Assembly: GCA_015272395.1 (NCBI GenBank)
Contig: JACYLQ010000045.1
Coordinates: 62,001 to 126,000, forward strand
From: Calothrix sp. C42_A2020_038
Lineage (GTDB): Bacteria > Cyanobacteriota > Cyanobacteriia > Cyanobacteriales > Nostocaceae
DNA length: 64,000 nt
Direction: 5' to 3'
Part shown: positions 1-9,200 of the stretch, piece by piece
How positions within the stretch are numbered: the stretch's first letter is position 1
Layout of the letters: the number at the start of each line of letters is the position of its first letter
Notes under the pieces: generated by a model
The model's input: the letters and a program-made list of their open reading frames with translations, nothing else
The model's database searches: none
Told to the model about the DNA's origin: nothing
Position numbers and translations under genes: made by a program

Positions 1-1786
1 CTTCGATGGGAGAACGCTCGATAACATTACTCCAGTCTAAGTCAGAGGCGATGATATCGGTTAGTCCTTGAATATTCATTAGTCCAACTCGTTTATGCAG
101 TGTTGGACAGCGTAAATTAGCATCGACAAGTAAGACTCGATGTCCCATTGCTGCAGCCGATAAAGCAAGGTATAAAGCTACAGTTGACTTACCATCGTTG
201 GGTGTTGCAGAACTAATTACAAGTGAACGAATTGGTGTATCTGAACCCAGTAAGAGAATGTTTGTATAAAGCGAGCGGAAGACTTCAAAGAAAGCAGCAA
301 TATCTGGCTTTTGAGCTTGACCACTGTCTTGCAGAGAAACTGCTAATTCTTTCCGCAATGGGATTGTTCCCAAAAGTGGTAAGTATGTAGCGTCTTTGAT
401 ATCTTTAGTAGTGTAAAAGACATTACTAAGTTTATCAATAACAAGGGCTGCACCGGAACCGAGAATTAGACCAAGCATTCCTCCAATTAGCAAGTTACGC
501 TTTGTACTATCAGCCATAGCTGCCGGTTTTTTGACTTCGGTAAGCTCGGGGTCTAGTAACTTCCACGGCTGTAGTTTTTGGGCTTTTTCTATCTCCAAAG
601 CCTGTTGTTTAGAGATGAATTGTCCATAATTGTCGGTTGCGATCTTTAGCTGTTGCTGAATATAGTCATAATCACGATTAACAGTTGCTAAAGTTCTCAA
701 TTCCTCGTTAGCTTTGTCAATCTTGTCTGCTAAAGATAAGTCGCGCGCGACTAGTTCACTGATGCGACTTTCAAATTCACGCTGGACTCGTGATTCTTCT
801 GCTTGTAGCATTGGTAGCAGATTATTTTTTCTTTCCTGTAGAGTAATTATGGTTGGGTTTTCAGAGGTATATTTTGCAGATTCCTTCTTGAGCAGAACAT
901 CTGCTTCTTGAATTTGGTCTAAGACTTTCTGGTAGCGAAGACTTTCGCTCAAAATTGAGTTACCTGCGCGTTCAACAGGCTGTTGTGACAATTCGCGTTT
1001 TAATTCATTGTATTTAGAAACCATTTGTTCATACTGTACTCGCGTTTCCATACGCTGCTGCGTTAGATTCGCAATCAAAGTAGAAACTTGTTGTGATTTC
1101 TGAGATGGATCGACTAAATTATTCTTTTGGCGCAAGGTACGTAGCTTTTCTTGCCAATCATCAACTCGTTGTCTTATTCGCCCTTGACTAATTCTTTCTT
1201 TAACAAACTTGATTGCTTCATTAATGTCTTCTTGACGTTCAGCCAAACTATAGTCTAAGTACGCATTAGACAGAGCTAGTAACACATCCCTAACCTGCTC
1301 CTGATCTTCGTTAATATATTTAACTGTTAATATGTTCGGTATATTTTCTTTGGGAGGCGTTATTTCCAAATCGCCTTGTAGTTTGTTATACGTTAACTCT
1401 GGATATTTTTTTCTGAGATTTTGAACTACTGGTGTTAGTAAGCGAGGGCTTTGCAAAACCTTTATCGTTGTGTTAACGTTTCCAGTCTCAGGCGCCGAAA
1501 TTGCATTTTGGGCGCCAATAGTCTGTGGAACGTTAGCAACAGCCTTTGATTCACCAGTTACTGGTTTAGTTAGAATTTCAAACTGACCTTTGAAAACTGG
1601 GGGGTCAGTTTCTGCTTTGAGAACGGCACCAGCGGTGACAACACCAGTGAATCCAGCAATTAATAATGCTCGACGGCGTAGTACCACTCCAACTTGACCC
1701 AGATTTAATCCACCTTCATCAGTATCATTTAACTGGGCAGCATTAGCTTGTATCTGCAATTGAGAATACTTTTCTGACTTCAGCAT
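1..1786 (-). CDS. Polysaccharide chain-length determinant / BY-type tyrosine kinase (Wzc-like), 3' end cut by the window edge
   Basis: I translated this on the minus strand from an ATG at 1786; about 595 residues are visible and the C-terminus lies outside the window. A membrane segment at about residues 40-56 is followed by a periplasmic Wzz-type domain, a long Gln/Glu/Lys-rich coiled coil, and a second membrane segment near 430-450. Next comes a kinase domain with Walker A GKST at 532-535 (context SSATPNDGKST) and Walker A' VLLVDANL just after. This is the one-polypeptide Wzc/CpsCD arrangement of inner-membrane tyrosine autokinases that control polymer length and export. The Tyr-rich tail is not visible, so autophosphorylation sites cannot be judged. 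No strong Shine-Dalgarno precedes the ATG; an in-frame TTG lies four codons upstream. It is distinct in sequence from the second Wzc-like kinase at 55499-57709. Confidence 0.93.
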   Translation of the reverse strand, partial: MLKSEKYSQLQIQANAAQLNDTDEGGLNLGQVGVVLRRRALLIAGFTGVVTAGAVLKAETDPPVFKGQFEILTKPVTGESKAVANVPQTIGAQNAISAPETGNVNTTIKVLQSPRLLTPVVQNLRKKYPELTYNKLQGDLEITPPKENIPNILTVKYINEDQEQVRDVLLALSNAYLDYSLAERQEDINEAIKFVKERISQGRIRQRVDDWQEKLRTLRQKNNLVDPSQKSQQVSTLIANLTQQRMETRVQYEQMVSKYNELKRELSQQPVERAGNSILSESLRYQKVLDQIQEADVLLKKESAKYTSENPTIITLQERKNNLLPMLQAEESRVQREFESRISELVARDLSLADKIDKANEELRTLATVNRDYDYIQQQLKIATDNYGQFISKQQALEIEKAQKLQPWKLLDPELTEVKKPAAMADSTKRNLLIGGMLGLILGSGAALVIDKLSNVFYTTKDIKDATYLPLLGTIPLRKELAVSLQDSGQAQKPDIAAFFEVFRSLYTNILLLGSDTPIRSLVISSATPNDGKSTVALYLALSAAAMGHRVLLVDANLRCPTLHKRVGLMNIQGLTDIIASDLDWSNVIERSPIE

Positions 1787-2331
1787 AGCGTTCGTCAATA
1801 TTACTATTAGTGTTTCTTGGGTTATTACACACTCAATGTGAGTTTTCGGCAGGCTTGGCGATGCATCCAGATAAATGACTGACTAATTATGTTATGTGCG
1901 CGATCTCTTCTAAATTAAAAGGTTCATCCAAGAATTATTACCAGGTACTTAGTCTCAACAGTAGGTATCAAAATACCTTAGTAAAATTTTGGCAATGCAC
2001 TATGAATACAGTAACACTACGCAGCTAAAATTTACCAACTGTTTTTGGATGAAAAAGAAAAATATATTTTTTATACTGACGTAATAAAATTCCTGATGAC
2101 CATACAGCAATGATTTGATATTTTTAGTTCATTGCCGTCGAAATAAAATTTTGTATAAAAAATATTGATGCAAGCGATTATCGTTAGTAAGCTACCTTAG
2201 CTAACTTATGTTTACCAATTCAGCTAAAGCCTTTCCGGATGATTGAACTATGGACTCAAATTTTACTTGATTTACTGCGCATAATGTGTATTAAGTAACT
2301 AAGTATTGATTTCACCTTTTACTCTGTTACG
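1787..2331. other. Intergenic region, no gene seen
   Basis: About 545 bases of AT-rich DNA between the 5' end of the Wzc-like kinase and the 3' end of the HpsJ-like gene. It should hold the kinase promoter. I see no RNA gene, no repeat family member and no convincing reading frame on either strand. Confidence 0.5.
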
Positions 2332-3036
2332 CTAAATATAGCTAGTCCAACGAGTTCCCTTCCAAATACAGAAGAATAAAGCTGCTGCAACTAAGGCGCC
2401 AAGTATCCATTTGATTGAAGTTTTGATTAATCTAAACCCTTGATTGGATTGATTTTTTTTAGCTTGATTTTTGATTTGGGCTTTGGCTTGTGCCAATCTA
2501 GATGCGAGTTCGTCTTTTACTTGTTGAGTATTTTTACTTTCAGATGTACCACCCTGCTGTTTGAGAAGATTATTGATTTGTTCTGGTGTTGCTTGACTCA
2601 ATTGTTGTTCTAGTTGCTCAACGCGCGCAATTTGCTGAGTAGTAGCCAACTTGATTTGCTGAGTATTTTGTTTATTGATGCGAATTGTGTCAACTGCTGC
2701 TAGAGGTATCATCAATAAATAAAGAAAGGCAAGTAACAACGCGAACCATGACATAACCTTTATTAAGGGTAATTCCCATTTATGACGCGACTCAAATTCG
2801 GCGTAGAATATTAACACAAAACCAATCAAAGACACAGGAACTCGTTCGACTAAGGCGCCGATTGTTTGCAGCTCCCAATTCGGATTCATAAATTGGGGTG
2901 GAACAAGGATTTCTACCCAGTCAAAAACCGCTAGTAGTAATAAACCGTAACCGAGAGTTCTGATAATAGCGATTGTAGCTTCTTGAACAACTGGACGTTG
3001 GGGTGCTTTGTATTTTCCTAAGTTTGATTTCGTCAT
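2332..3036 (-). CDS. HpsJ-like membrane protein
   Basis: A 234-residue protein with three hydrophobic segments in the N-terminal half (about residues 24-45, 68-82 and 92-112). A Gln/Lys-rich coiled-coil stretch follows at about 115-195 (many LEQQL, TQQI and AQAKAQI units), and a final membrane segment lies at about 208-226. This layout and the opening around VFDWVEILVPPQF match the HpsJ-like family of cyanobacteria, which is linked to hormogonium polysaccharide export and to cyanoexosortase systems; a cyanoexosortase lies about 35 kb away in this window. The biochemical role of the family is not established. It sits behind the Wzc-like kinase on the same strand, but the 545-base gap argues against tight coupling. 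Family assignment is from memory of the pattern. Confidence 0.7.
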   Translation of the reverse strand: MTKSNLGKYKAPQRPVVQEATIAIIRTLGYGLLLLAVFDWVEILVPPQFMNPNWELQTIGALVERVPVSLIGFVLIFYAEFESRHKWELPLIKVMSWFALLLAFLYLLMIPLAAVDTIRINKQNTQQIKLATTQQIARVEQLEQQLSQATPEQINNLLKQQGGTSESKNTQQVKDELASRLAQAKAQIKNQAKKNQSNQGFRLIKTSIKWILGALVAAALFFCIWKGTRWTSYI

Positions 3037-3241
3037 ATTCCTTATATTTAGCTAGGTGATCATTAATGACCCTTTAAGCCGTAATAAACCACTTCTTCAA
3101 TTTATTGGTATAACTATATATGAATATAGATAAATAAAAATCTAAGTGAGATTAGATAATAGTGTTACACCTCCACTAATGTATTATTTCAAACTTATAT
3201 CTCAACTTGATTATTAGTTACTTAATCCAAGGTAGTAGGTA

Positions 3242-3347
3242 ATACCATTTCACGTTAATGGTGATACAAACGAATCTTGTAGAGACACCTAAAACAGAAG
3301 CGTCTCTACAGGTCTGTATTTGTATCAAGGTTTTTGTTAAACGGTAT
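3242..3347 (+). repeat. MITE-like repeat family A, copy 1
   Basis: A 106-base element with imperfect terminal inverted repeats: ATACCATTTCACGTT at the left, and ATACCGTTTAACAAA read on the other strand from the right. An internal inverted repeat is built on TGTAGAGAC / GTCTCTACA. A near-identical copy lies in reverse orientation at 15628-15731, and a core-only relative at 43101-43146. No open reading frame is inside, so it would be mobilised in trans if it moves. Confidence 0.85.
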
Positions 3348-3588
3348 AAAAACTATATATGTTTGTAGCTTTGATTGGTTTTTCTCAGTAATAATATCAA
3401 GAATGGTAGTAATAAAATTTACTACTGTTTCGACTAAAAACAACGTATTTTGCTTGGCTTTACACAAATTTCAAAGTCAAACGATTATCTAAATGATTGA
3501 TTAGACGGTGTAAATTCAAAACAAGCACCTATTTGGTACTTTGTTCCAATGTAAAAATTACGTAAATTTGAAACCAGGATTTTTTACT

Positions 3589-3706
3589 GGGAGCATCCAA
3601 TGAGTGGAAGAAACATAATTATTTGGCGCCACAAACCCTACTATATAGTTGGTCTCAAAGAGTCGATCTGCCGAAACTGGATGCTTCCTTTGCTACTCTC
3701 TTCCAC
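3589..3706. other. Candidate structured RNA or regulatory element with interleaved complementary arms
   Basis: Arm A (GGGAGCATCCA, 3589-3599) pairs with A' (TGGATGCTTCC, 3678-3688, one G-U pair), and arm B (GTGGAAGA, 3604-3611) pairs perfectly with B' (TCTTCCAC, 3699-3706). The order A-B-A'-B' means a pseudoknot or two exclusive folds. A short T run follows at 3713-3717. It lies downstream of the tRNA-Gln gene (minus strand) with no adjacent plus-strand gene for about 400 bases. No known RNA family was recognised. Confidence 0.3.
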
Positions 3707-3769
3707 CCCTGCTTTTTAAGACCTATGTGTACAACATAAAGCCTACGCATATAGACTGATTCTTAAATA

Positions 3770-3842
3770 CTGAGGCGCTAGGATTCGAACCTAGGGATGG
3801 CGGGACCAAAACCCGCTGCCTTACCACTTGGCGACGCCTCAT
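3770..3842 (-). tRNA. tRNA-Gln (anticodon UUG)
   Basis: Read on the minus strand, the 73-base gene has a seven-base acceptor stem TGAGGCG / CGCCTCA with discriminator G. The anticodon arm is GCGGG-TTTTGGT-CCCGC, placing TTG at positions 34-36, and the T arm contains GGTTCGAATCC. The 3' CCA is not encoded. All cloverleaf arms can be drawn by hand. Confidence 0.95.
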
Positions 3843-4030
3843 CGCATTAACATTAATTAATATAACGGTGCCTACTTGATTATGTCAAGTGGTTTGTGCC
3901 TAATTTTTAGCTTCAACAGCAAAAAGTGTGAACTTTATCGAAAACAAGGCTAGATGGCAAGTTGGCACATCTATTTGACAGTGGCAAACAAAAATAGATG
4001 CTGAGAGGTTATGCTGAATAGTACTAACCA

Positions 4031-4063
4031 AGATTCCCGATTTCTGGAAGAAGTCGAGAATCT
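4031..4063. repeat. Small palindromic intergenic repeat, copy 1
   Basis: A 33-base imperfect palindrome beginning AGATTCCCGA and ending TCGAGAATCT. A relative lies at 15752-15783. Short hairpin repeats of this kind are common between cyanobacterial genes. Confidence 0.6.
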
Positions 4064-4108
4064 GAAACTCAAATTTGGCAATTTCACACAATAAAATCTA
4101 CTCTGCTT

Positions 4109-4450
4109 ATGTTATCAACTAAATTGGGTATACATCTCATTAATGCTTCGGCGTTACTGAACTTTCTTGCGACCAATCTGAAAGTAAAAAGACACAGGAC
4201 GTATGATTACACTCACAAAGTACCTGGTCAAGACTATGTATTTGAAGTAGTTGCAGATGATTATACTAAAGGTTGCATGACAGCGCAAGGTAAAGGTATT
4301 AGTGTCGGTGATTTTATCACTTTACAGGAAAATTCTGAAGTTTATCGCTATCAGGTCGAGCAAATCGATTATTACTCTAATCCTAATGATATGTGGACTG
4401 CTATACTAAAGCGCATCACAGGCGCGTCACAAACACCTCTTGATTATTAG
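4109..4450 (+). CDS. Small conserved-looking hypothetical protein
   Basis: A 113-residue reading frame. I do not recognise a family. From about residue 27 on it looks like a compact beta-rich domain (segments YVFEVVADDY, GKGISVGDFITLQ and YRYQVEQIDYY), whereas the first 26 residues are less protein-like. The true start may therefore be internal, although the next in-frame ATG is only at codon 57. No good Shine-Dalgarno is visible before 4109. It stands alone between the tRNA gene and a long AT-rich leader, with no operon partner. Confidence 0.6.
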   Translation: MLSTKLGIHLINASALLNFLATNLKVKRHRTYDYTHKVPGQDYVFEVVADDYTKGCMTAQGKGISVGDFITLQENSEVYRYQVEQIDYYSNPNDMWTAILKRITGASQTPLDY

Positions 4451-5200
4451 AACTAAAAGCGTAGTTAGTTTTATTCTATTTTGAATTATAGCGTCCTAGT
4501 ATAATCACAAATGAATTTACATATCAGGAGAGATTCAGAAAATTTACACAATTTTTATATAAAGTTGTTATATCATCTATAAAGCTGTAACTATTACAGT
4601 TACTTACTGGCAGCGATTTAGAAGTATATTTTATCACTGAATTTTACATATATTTGTTATTTTTTATATAAAATTAAATTAAATATATATAAATAGCATT
4701 TAAAGAGTCGAAAGAATTATGGCAAAATCATTACGAAAACTCGTAGTGTGTAGCAACGTGCCATTTTCGTGTAGAAACAATAATGCAAAGGAATTCGTAA
4801 ATAATTTGTAGTTTTCGTGACATCAGCTTGTTACGTATTAGCGTGTTATTAAGATAGCTTTTAGTTATAAAATAATTTTGATTTAGACAAACACAAATAA
4901 ATATAAAATCGGTTAAAATTTATGCCGTATATATCCTGACAGTGTATTCACTGAGATGAAATAGATGATAGATTGTATAAAAGCTAAATACAAGGAAGTA
5001 AAACCTGATGATTTTAGGTTAGAACTGTGAAAAGAGAGTTTAAAGTTTATTATTAATGATTCTAGATTAGAAGTTTAGTTCTTGAGTAAAGGGCTGTTAA
5101 AGCTAAAAATGATTTTATTTATGCAGTCTAAAATGCAAATAATATTAGCAAGAGCTAAAGATTTAGTTGAAATGTGAAAACTACAGCAGGAAGCAACAAA
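4451..5200. other. Long AT-rich leader upstream of the rhamnose operon
   Basis: About 720 bases with no supported gene. The region should contain the rfb promoter and a long 5' leader. The only element I can single out is the one at 4935-4979, which is shared with the leader of the Wzm/Wzt operon. Confidence 0.5.
4935..4979 (+). promoter_or_regulatory. Shared upstream element, copy 1 (before rfbB)
   Basis: The block starts CCTGACAGTGTA and ends ATAGATTG, both perfectly conserved with 16595-16639. The middle matches at about half of its positions and the spacing is identical. It lies about 220 bases before the rfbB ATG. A regulator or promoter site common to both glycan operons is an inference. 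Confidence 0.5.
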
Positions 5201-6289
5201 ATGCGAACATTTTTAGTTACAGGTGGATGTGGTTTTATCGGCGCCAATTTTATTCTGAAAGCCAGAAAAGAAAAATGGGCACGTATTATCAACTTAGATA
5301 AACTAACTTACGCGAGTAATCCTCTAACTCTAATAGAATTACAAGAAGATAGTGGATATAATTTTGTTCGTGGAGATATTGGTGATATTGAGTTAGTTGG
5401 TAAAGTTTTAGAGCAGTATCAGCCTGATGCAATTATTAATTTTGCAGCTGAAAGTCATGTAGACCGTTCAATTCTTAGTCCAATTGATTTTATTCAAACA
5501 AACGTAGTTGGAACTTTTAAATTACTGGAAGCAAGCAAAGCTTATTGGGAAAAATTATTACCTGATCAACGCGCGTCTTTCCGCTTTTTACATGTATCAA
5601 CTGATGAAGTCTACGGTTCATTGAGTCCAACTGACCCAGCTTTCCGCGAAGATACACCTTATGCTCCTAATAGTCCATATGCAGCATCAAAAGCTGGTTC
5701 CGACCATTTAGTGCGCGCGTATTACCATACCTACGGTTTGCCAACTTTAACAACAAACTGCTCGAATAATTATGGACCGTGCCAGTTTCCAGAAAAACTA
5801 ATTCCCCTCATGATTCTGAATGCACTAAATGGTAAACCGTTACCAATTTATGGGGATGGGCAAAATGTTCGTGACTGGCTGTATGTCGAAGACCACTGCG
5901 ATGCAATTTATCTAGTTTTACAACAAAGCTTGGTTGGGGAAACATATAACATTGGTGGAAATAACGAGCAAAATAATCTAACAGTTGTAAAACAAATCTG
6001 TGAAACTCTTGATCAATTAGTTCCTCGACCTGGTTTAAATCGCTCCTCGTTAGTGACTTTTGTTAAAGACCGTCCTGGTCACGACCGCAGATACGCAATT
6101 GACTGTAGTAAAATTAAACGTGATTTAGGTTGGGAACCTAAAGAAAATTTTGAAAGTGGTTTATTGAAAACTATTCAGTGGTATTTAAATAATCCAAATT
6201 GGGTAGAGCAAGTTCAATCTGGTAGTTATCAAAATTGGATTGAACAGAATTACGGTGATAGAACCTCACCTTTAATCTCCCTTGTTTAA
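5201..6289 (+). CDS. rfbB: dTDP-glucose 4,6-dehydratase
   Basis: Second enzyme of dTDP-L-rhamnose synthesis: NAD-dependent conversion of dTDP-glucose to dTDP-4-keto-6-deoxyglucose in the cytoplasm. The Rossmann motif GGCGFIG is at residues 8-14, the catalytic Thr-Asp-Glu triad at 134-136 (STDEVYG) and YAASK at 160-164. RDWLYVEDHCDAI and the C-terminal RPGHDRRYAID are typical of RfbB. I chose the ATG at 5201 (362 residues) because AGGAAG sits 7-8 bases upstream; an in-frame GTG at 5174 would add nine residues without a ribosome site. It is first in the rfbBACD cluster. It is separated from rfbA by a repeat array at 6295-6550, so a shared transcript must cross that repeat. Confidence 0.97.
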   Translation: MRTFLVTGGCGFIGANFILKARKEKWARIINLDKLTYASNPLTLIELQEDSGYNFVRGDIGDIELVGKVLEQYQPDAIINFAAESHVDRSILSPIDFIQTNVVGTFKLLEASKAYWEKLLPDQRASFRFLHVSTDEVYGSLSPTDPAFREDTPYAPNSPYAASKAGSDHLVRAYYHTYGLPTLTTNCSNNYGPCQFPEKLIPLMILNALNGKPLPIYGDGQNVRDWLYVEDHCDAIYLVLQQSLVGETYNIGGNNEQNNLTVVKQICETLDQLVPRPGLNRSSLVTFVKDRPGHDRRYAIDCSKIKRDLGWEPKENFESGLLKTIQWYLNNPNWVEQVQSGSYQNWIEQNYGDRTSPLISLV

Positions 6290-6294
6290 AGGAT

Positions 6295-6550
6295 GTTTGA
6301 AAAGTATCAATCTTAACGCTCGAACCTAACCCCTAACCTCTTAAGAAGCTCTTACAGTAAATTTAAGGTTGGTTAAATACAGGCGAGCGGGCACTCTCTG
6401 CCCACTCCACAACAATTTAATTTTAATCTATGTACAAGAGCGCAACCTAAAAACTGCTGTAAGGGAGGGAAATACTGGTTTCAAAGCCTCTCTCCGACAC
6501 GGGCAGAGGTTTACCATAGGGGTTTCATGTATATTTTTAGACTTTTGAAA
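6295..6550 (+). repeat. MITE-like repeat family B, copy 1, interrupted by a second element
   Basis: The ends are GTTTGAAAAGTATC and, read from the right, ATTTCAAAAGTCT, matching the intact 153-base copy at 44211-44363. Internal blocks CGAACCTAACCCCTAACC and the TCTCTCCGACACGGGCAGAGG hairpin also match that copy. The family B sequence is split by a 110-base insert at 6353-6462. Confidence 0.75.
6353..6462. mobile_element. MITE-like insert nested in repeat family B
   Basis: A 110-base segment absent from the intact family B copy at 44211. Its ends form an inverted repeat of about 19 bases: TTACAGTAAATTTAAGGTT at the left, and TTACAGCAGTTTTTAGGTT from the right on the other strand. A central hairpin GGGCA-CTCTC-TGCCC is present. 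There is no reading frame, so this is a non-autonomous element. A target-site duplication could not be assigned with certainty. Confidence 0.65.
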
Positions 6551-6628
6551 TATTCTCTTAAAGGAGAAGGAAAGAACGAGAGTCAACCGCATTAATAATA
6601 TGACATTAAGGTAATAGAGGAGTGGAAT

Positions 6629-7558
6629 ATGAAGGGTATTATTTTAGCGGGTGGCTCTGGAACTCGCTTGTATCCACTGACACAAGTAGTTAGTAAACAG
6701 CTAATGCCTGTGTACGATAAGCCAATGATTTATTATCCCCTGTCAACTTTAATGTTGGCTGGTATTCGTGAAATTTTGATTATTTCAACACCTGCTCATC
6801 TAAGTCTATTTCAGCAACTTTTAGGAGATGGCAGTCAGTGGGGTTTACAGTTTAACTATGTTGAGCAACCAAGTCCCGATGGTTTGGCACAGGCATTTAT
6901 TTTAGGAAAAGATTTTATCGGCGCCGACCCAGTTTGTCTTGTACTTGGTGATAACCTATTTTATGGACATGGTTTAGTTGATGTACTTAACCGTGCGTCT
7001 CAGTTGCGTGATGGCGCCTTAATTTTTGGTTATCGAGTTGCTGAACCTCAGCATTATGGTGTAGTGGAATTTGATGAAACCGGACGGGTAATGAGTCTTG
7101 AGGAAAAACCTGTAGCTCCAAAATCGAATTATGCGGTACCAGGTATTTATTTCTATGATTCTCAGGTAGTAGAAATTGCCTCACAGCTCAAACCATCTGC
7201 GCGCGGTGAACTTGAAATAACCGACTTGAGTAGAGTTTATCTAAATCGTCAACAGTTAAGAGTCGAACTTTTGGGTCGTGGTTATGCTTGGTTGGACACT
7301 GGTACTCACGAGTCCTTACACCAAGCAGCTAGCTTTATTCAAACCTTGGAACAACGCCAAGGTTTTAAAATAGCTTGTGTTGAAGAGATTGCTTATCGTC
7401 AAGGATATATTGATGCCGAGCAACTTTATCAACTGGCAAAACCACTAGCAAAAAGTGGTTATGGGCGTTATCTAATCGATATTCTCAACTCTGAAACTCA
7501 TTTTAATCAAGTTCAAAATTATCATCAAGAGCATCAGGTAGTATTACCACTTGTTTAG
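6629..7558 (+). CDS. rfbA: Glucose-1-phosphate thymidylyltransferase
   Basis: First enzyme of the dTDP-rhamnose pathway, joining dTTP and glucose-1-phosphate. At 309 residues it is of normal length. The nucleotide-binding signature [18 protein letters not shown] starts at residue 1, followed by [17 protein letters not shown]. The metal-binding stretch [33 protein letters not shown] and [10 protein letters not shown] are all characteristic of RfbA/RmlA. A strong ribosome site GAGGAG precedes the ATG. It is the second gene of the rfb cluster, 340 bases behind rfbB with a repeat between. No odd features. Confidence 0.97.
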   Translation: MKGIILAGGSGTRLYPLTQVVSKQLMPVYDKPMIYYPLSTLMLAGIREILIISTPAHLSLFQQLLGDGSQWGLQFNYVEQPSPDGLAQAFILGKDFIGADPVCLVLGDNLFYGHGLVDVLNRASQLRDGALIFGYRVAEPQHYGVVEFDETGRVMSLEEKPVAPKSNYAVPGIYFYDSQVVEIASQLKPSARGELEITDLSRVYLNRQQLRVELLGRGYAWLDTGTHESLHQAASFIQTLEQRQGFKIACVEEIAYRQGYIDAEQLYQLAKPLAKSGYGRYLIDILNSETHFNQVQNYHQEHQVVLPLV

Positions 7559-7644
7559 ATTTTTCTAGGTTTGGGAGGCTTTTGCCTCCAAGTGTGTATT
7601 CCCAGGCACAGCCTGGGTAAAAGTTCAACACAGAGGATACTAAA

Positions 7645-8190
7645 ATGAAGGTAATTGAAACTGAAATTCCAGATGTATTGGTGATTGAACCACGAGTCTT
7701 TGAAGATGAGCGTGGCTTTTTCTTAGAAAGTTTTAACGAACGCGCGTTTCAGGAAAAAGCAACCACAGATGTGCGTTTTGTGCAAGACAATCATTCACGT
7801 TCTGCCAAGAATGTATTGCGTGGCTTGCATTATCAAATTCAACAGCCCCAAGGTAAATTAGTACGAGTTGTAGTTGGTGAAATATTTGATGTTGCTGTAG
7901 ATATACGGCGTAGTTCTAAATACTTTGGTCAATGGGTCGGGGTAAGATTAAGCGCCCAAAATAAGCACCAGATTTGGGTTCCCCCTGGTTTTGCTCATGG
8001 ATTCTTGGTAGTTTCTGAATATGCTGAAGTGCTGTATAAGACAACTGACTATTACGCTCCTCAATATGAGCGCAGTATTTTATGGAATGACTTAGATATT
8101 GGCATTGCGTGGAATCTTGAAGAACAACCTATTCTCTCTGGCAAAGACCAAGCAGGTAAGCTACTCAAAGAAGCTGAGGTATATTCATAA
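7645..8190 (+). CDS. rfbC: dTDP-4-dehydrorhamnose 3,5-epimerase
   Basis: Epimerises dTDP-4-keto-6-deoxyglucose at C3 and C5. The 181-residue cupin-fold enzyme carries the catalytic His in RGLHYQ (H62), the RGFFLESF substrate segment at 23-30, GFAHGFLV and the YKTTDYYAP stretch near the C-terminus, as in RmlC. A GAGGA ribosome site precedes the ATG. The stop codon overlaps the rfbD start by one base, indicating translational coupling. Confidence 0.97.
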   Translation: MKVIETEIPDVLVIEPRVFEDERGFFLESFNERAFQEKATTDVRFVQDNHSRSAKNVLRGLHYQIQQPQGKLVRVVVGEIFDVAVDIRRSSKYFGQWVGVRLSAQNKHQIWVPPGFAHGFLVVSEYAEVLYKTTDYYAPQYERSILWNDLDIGIAWNLEEQPILSGKDQAGKLLKEAEVYS

Positions 8191-9128
8191 TGCGAATTCT
8201 TTTAACAGGTAGCAGTGGTCAAGTCGGTTGGGAATTGCAACGTAGTTTGGCCGCGTTTGGTGAAGTTGTTTGTGCAGGACGTGCAGCTTCGGTTAATTCA
8301 GAAGATAATAGTTTACATCTAGATTTGTCGGCGCCTGAAACTATCTGTTCGGTAATTCGCGAAGTTAAGCCGAATTTAATTGTCAACCCTGCGGCCTATA
8401 CTGCTGTTGACAAAGCAGAAACTGAACCACAACTGGCAATGGCAGTAAATGGAACCGCACCAGGTATTATTGCTGAAGAGGCAAAACGTCTGGGTGCAGT
8501 AGTGATTCATTACTCAACAGATTATGTGTTCAATGGTACACAATCAACACCGTATACTGAGGATGACCAGCCAGACCCACAAAATATTTACGGTAGAACC
8601 AAGTTAGCTGGTGAAAAGGCAATTCAAGCAGTTGATGTACCCCATTTAATTTTGAGAACTAGTTGGGTATATGGCTTGCGTGGGAAAAATTTTTTATTGA
8701 CAATGCTCAAACTCGCGCGAGAGCGTGAAGAGTTAAAAGTCGTTAATGACCAAATTGGGGCGCCAACTTGGAGTCGGATGATTGCTACTGTAAGTGCAGA
8801 TATTGTTGCACAGGGACAAACAGATTTAGTAGATTTCATCAGTAGTAACAGTGGTATTTATCACCTTACGGCTACTGGTCAAACAAGCTGGTACGAGTTT
8901 GCCAAAGCTATATTTGAAAACGATCCCAACAAGAACCAACAAAAGCTAAAACATTTACTGCCAATCCCCTCGCACGAGTACCCAACACCTGCAAAAAGAC
9001 CTGCATACTCGACATTGGATACTAGCAAAATATCAAAAAAATTCAGTATAAATTTGTACAATTGGCAAGATGCTCTTTTATCAGCTTTTGCTGAGAGTAT
9101 TTCAGTTCCATTAGCTTTCCAGAGATAG
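8190..9128 (+). CDS. rfbD: dTDP-4-dehydrorhamnose reductase
   Basis: Last step to dTDP-L-rhamnose, NAD(P)H-dependent reduction at C4. The 312-residue protein has the Rossmann motif GSSGQVG at 7-13, STDYVFNG at 109-116 and the short-chain-reductase pair Y134/K138 (IYGRTK). LRTSWVYG and the C-terminal RPAYSTLDTSK are typical of RmlD. The ATG shares one base with the rfbC stop. A good rho-independent terminator follows at 9163-9200, so this is the end of the rfb operon. Confidence 0.97.
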   Translation: MRILLTGSSGQVGWELQRSLAAFGEVVCAGRAASVNSEDNSLHLDLSAPETICSVIREVKPNLIVNPAAYTAVDKAETEPQLAMAVNGTAPGIIAEEAKRLGAVVIHYSTDYVFNGTQSTPYTEDDQPDPQNIYGRTKLAGEKAIQAVDVPHLILRTSWVYGLRGKNFLLTMLKLAREREELKVVNDQIGAPTWSRMIATVSADIVAQGQTDLVDFISSNSGIYHLTATGQTSWYEFAKAIFENDPNKNQQKLKHLLPIPSHEYPTPAKRPAYSTLDTSKISKKFSINLYNWQDALLSAFAESISVPLAFQR

Positions 9129-9162
9129 TTTTTACTCTAACTAATTTATTTAATAAGTACTT

Positions 9163-9200
9163 AAAAAAGCAGGGTTTGGTAATACCGAATCCTGCTTTTT
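9163..9200 (+). terminator. Rho-independent terminator after rfbD
   Basis: The stem AAAAAGCAGG-GTTTGGT pairs with ACCGAATCCTGCTTTTT around an AAT loop with two mismatches, ending in a T run on the plus strand. It lies 35 bases after the rfbD stop. Confidence 0.85.

Larger units (their letters stand above)
3037..3769. other. Intergenic region holding a MITE-like repeat and a paired-segment structure
   Basis: No protein gene is supported here. The stretch contains the repeat at 3242-3347 and, at 3589-3706, two interleaved pairs of complementary segments; both are listed separately. Confidence 0.5.

Noticed and set aside
714-911. Plus-strand frame of 65 codons
   Set aside because: It lies entirely inside the coiled-coil part of the Wzc-like kinase on the other strand and has no ribosome site.
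3589-3706. Possible 6S RNA or tmRNA
   Set aside because: Neither the central bubble of 6S RNA nor the tRNA-like ends of tmRNA can be found; only the paired arms are supported.
3900-4091. Minus-strand frame of 63 codons near the tRNA gene
   Set aside because: It overlaps the small palindrome at 4031-4063, has no ribosome site and its composition (Cys, Phe and Ile-rich) is that of random AT-rich DNA.
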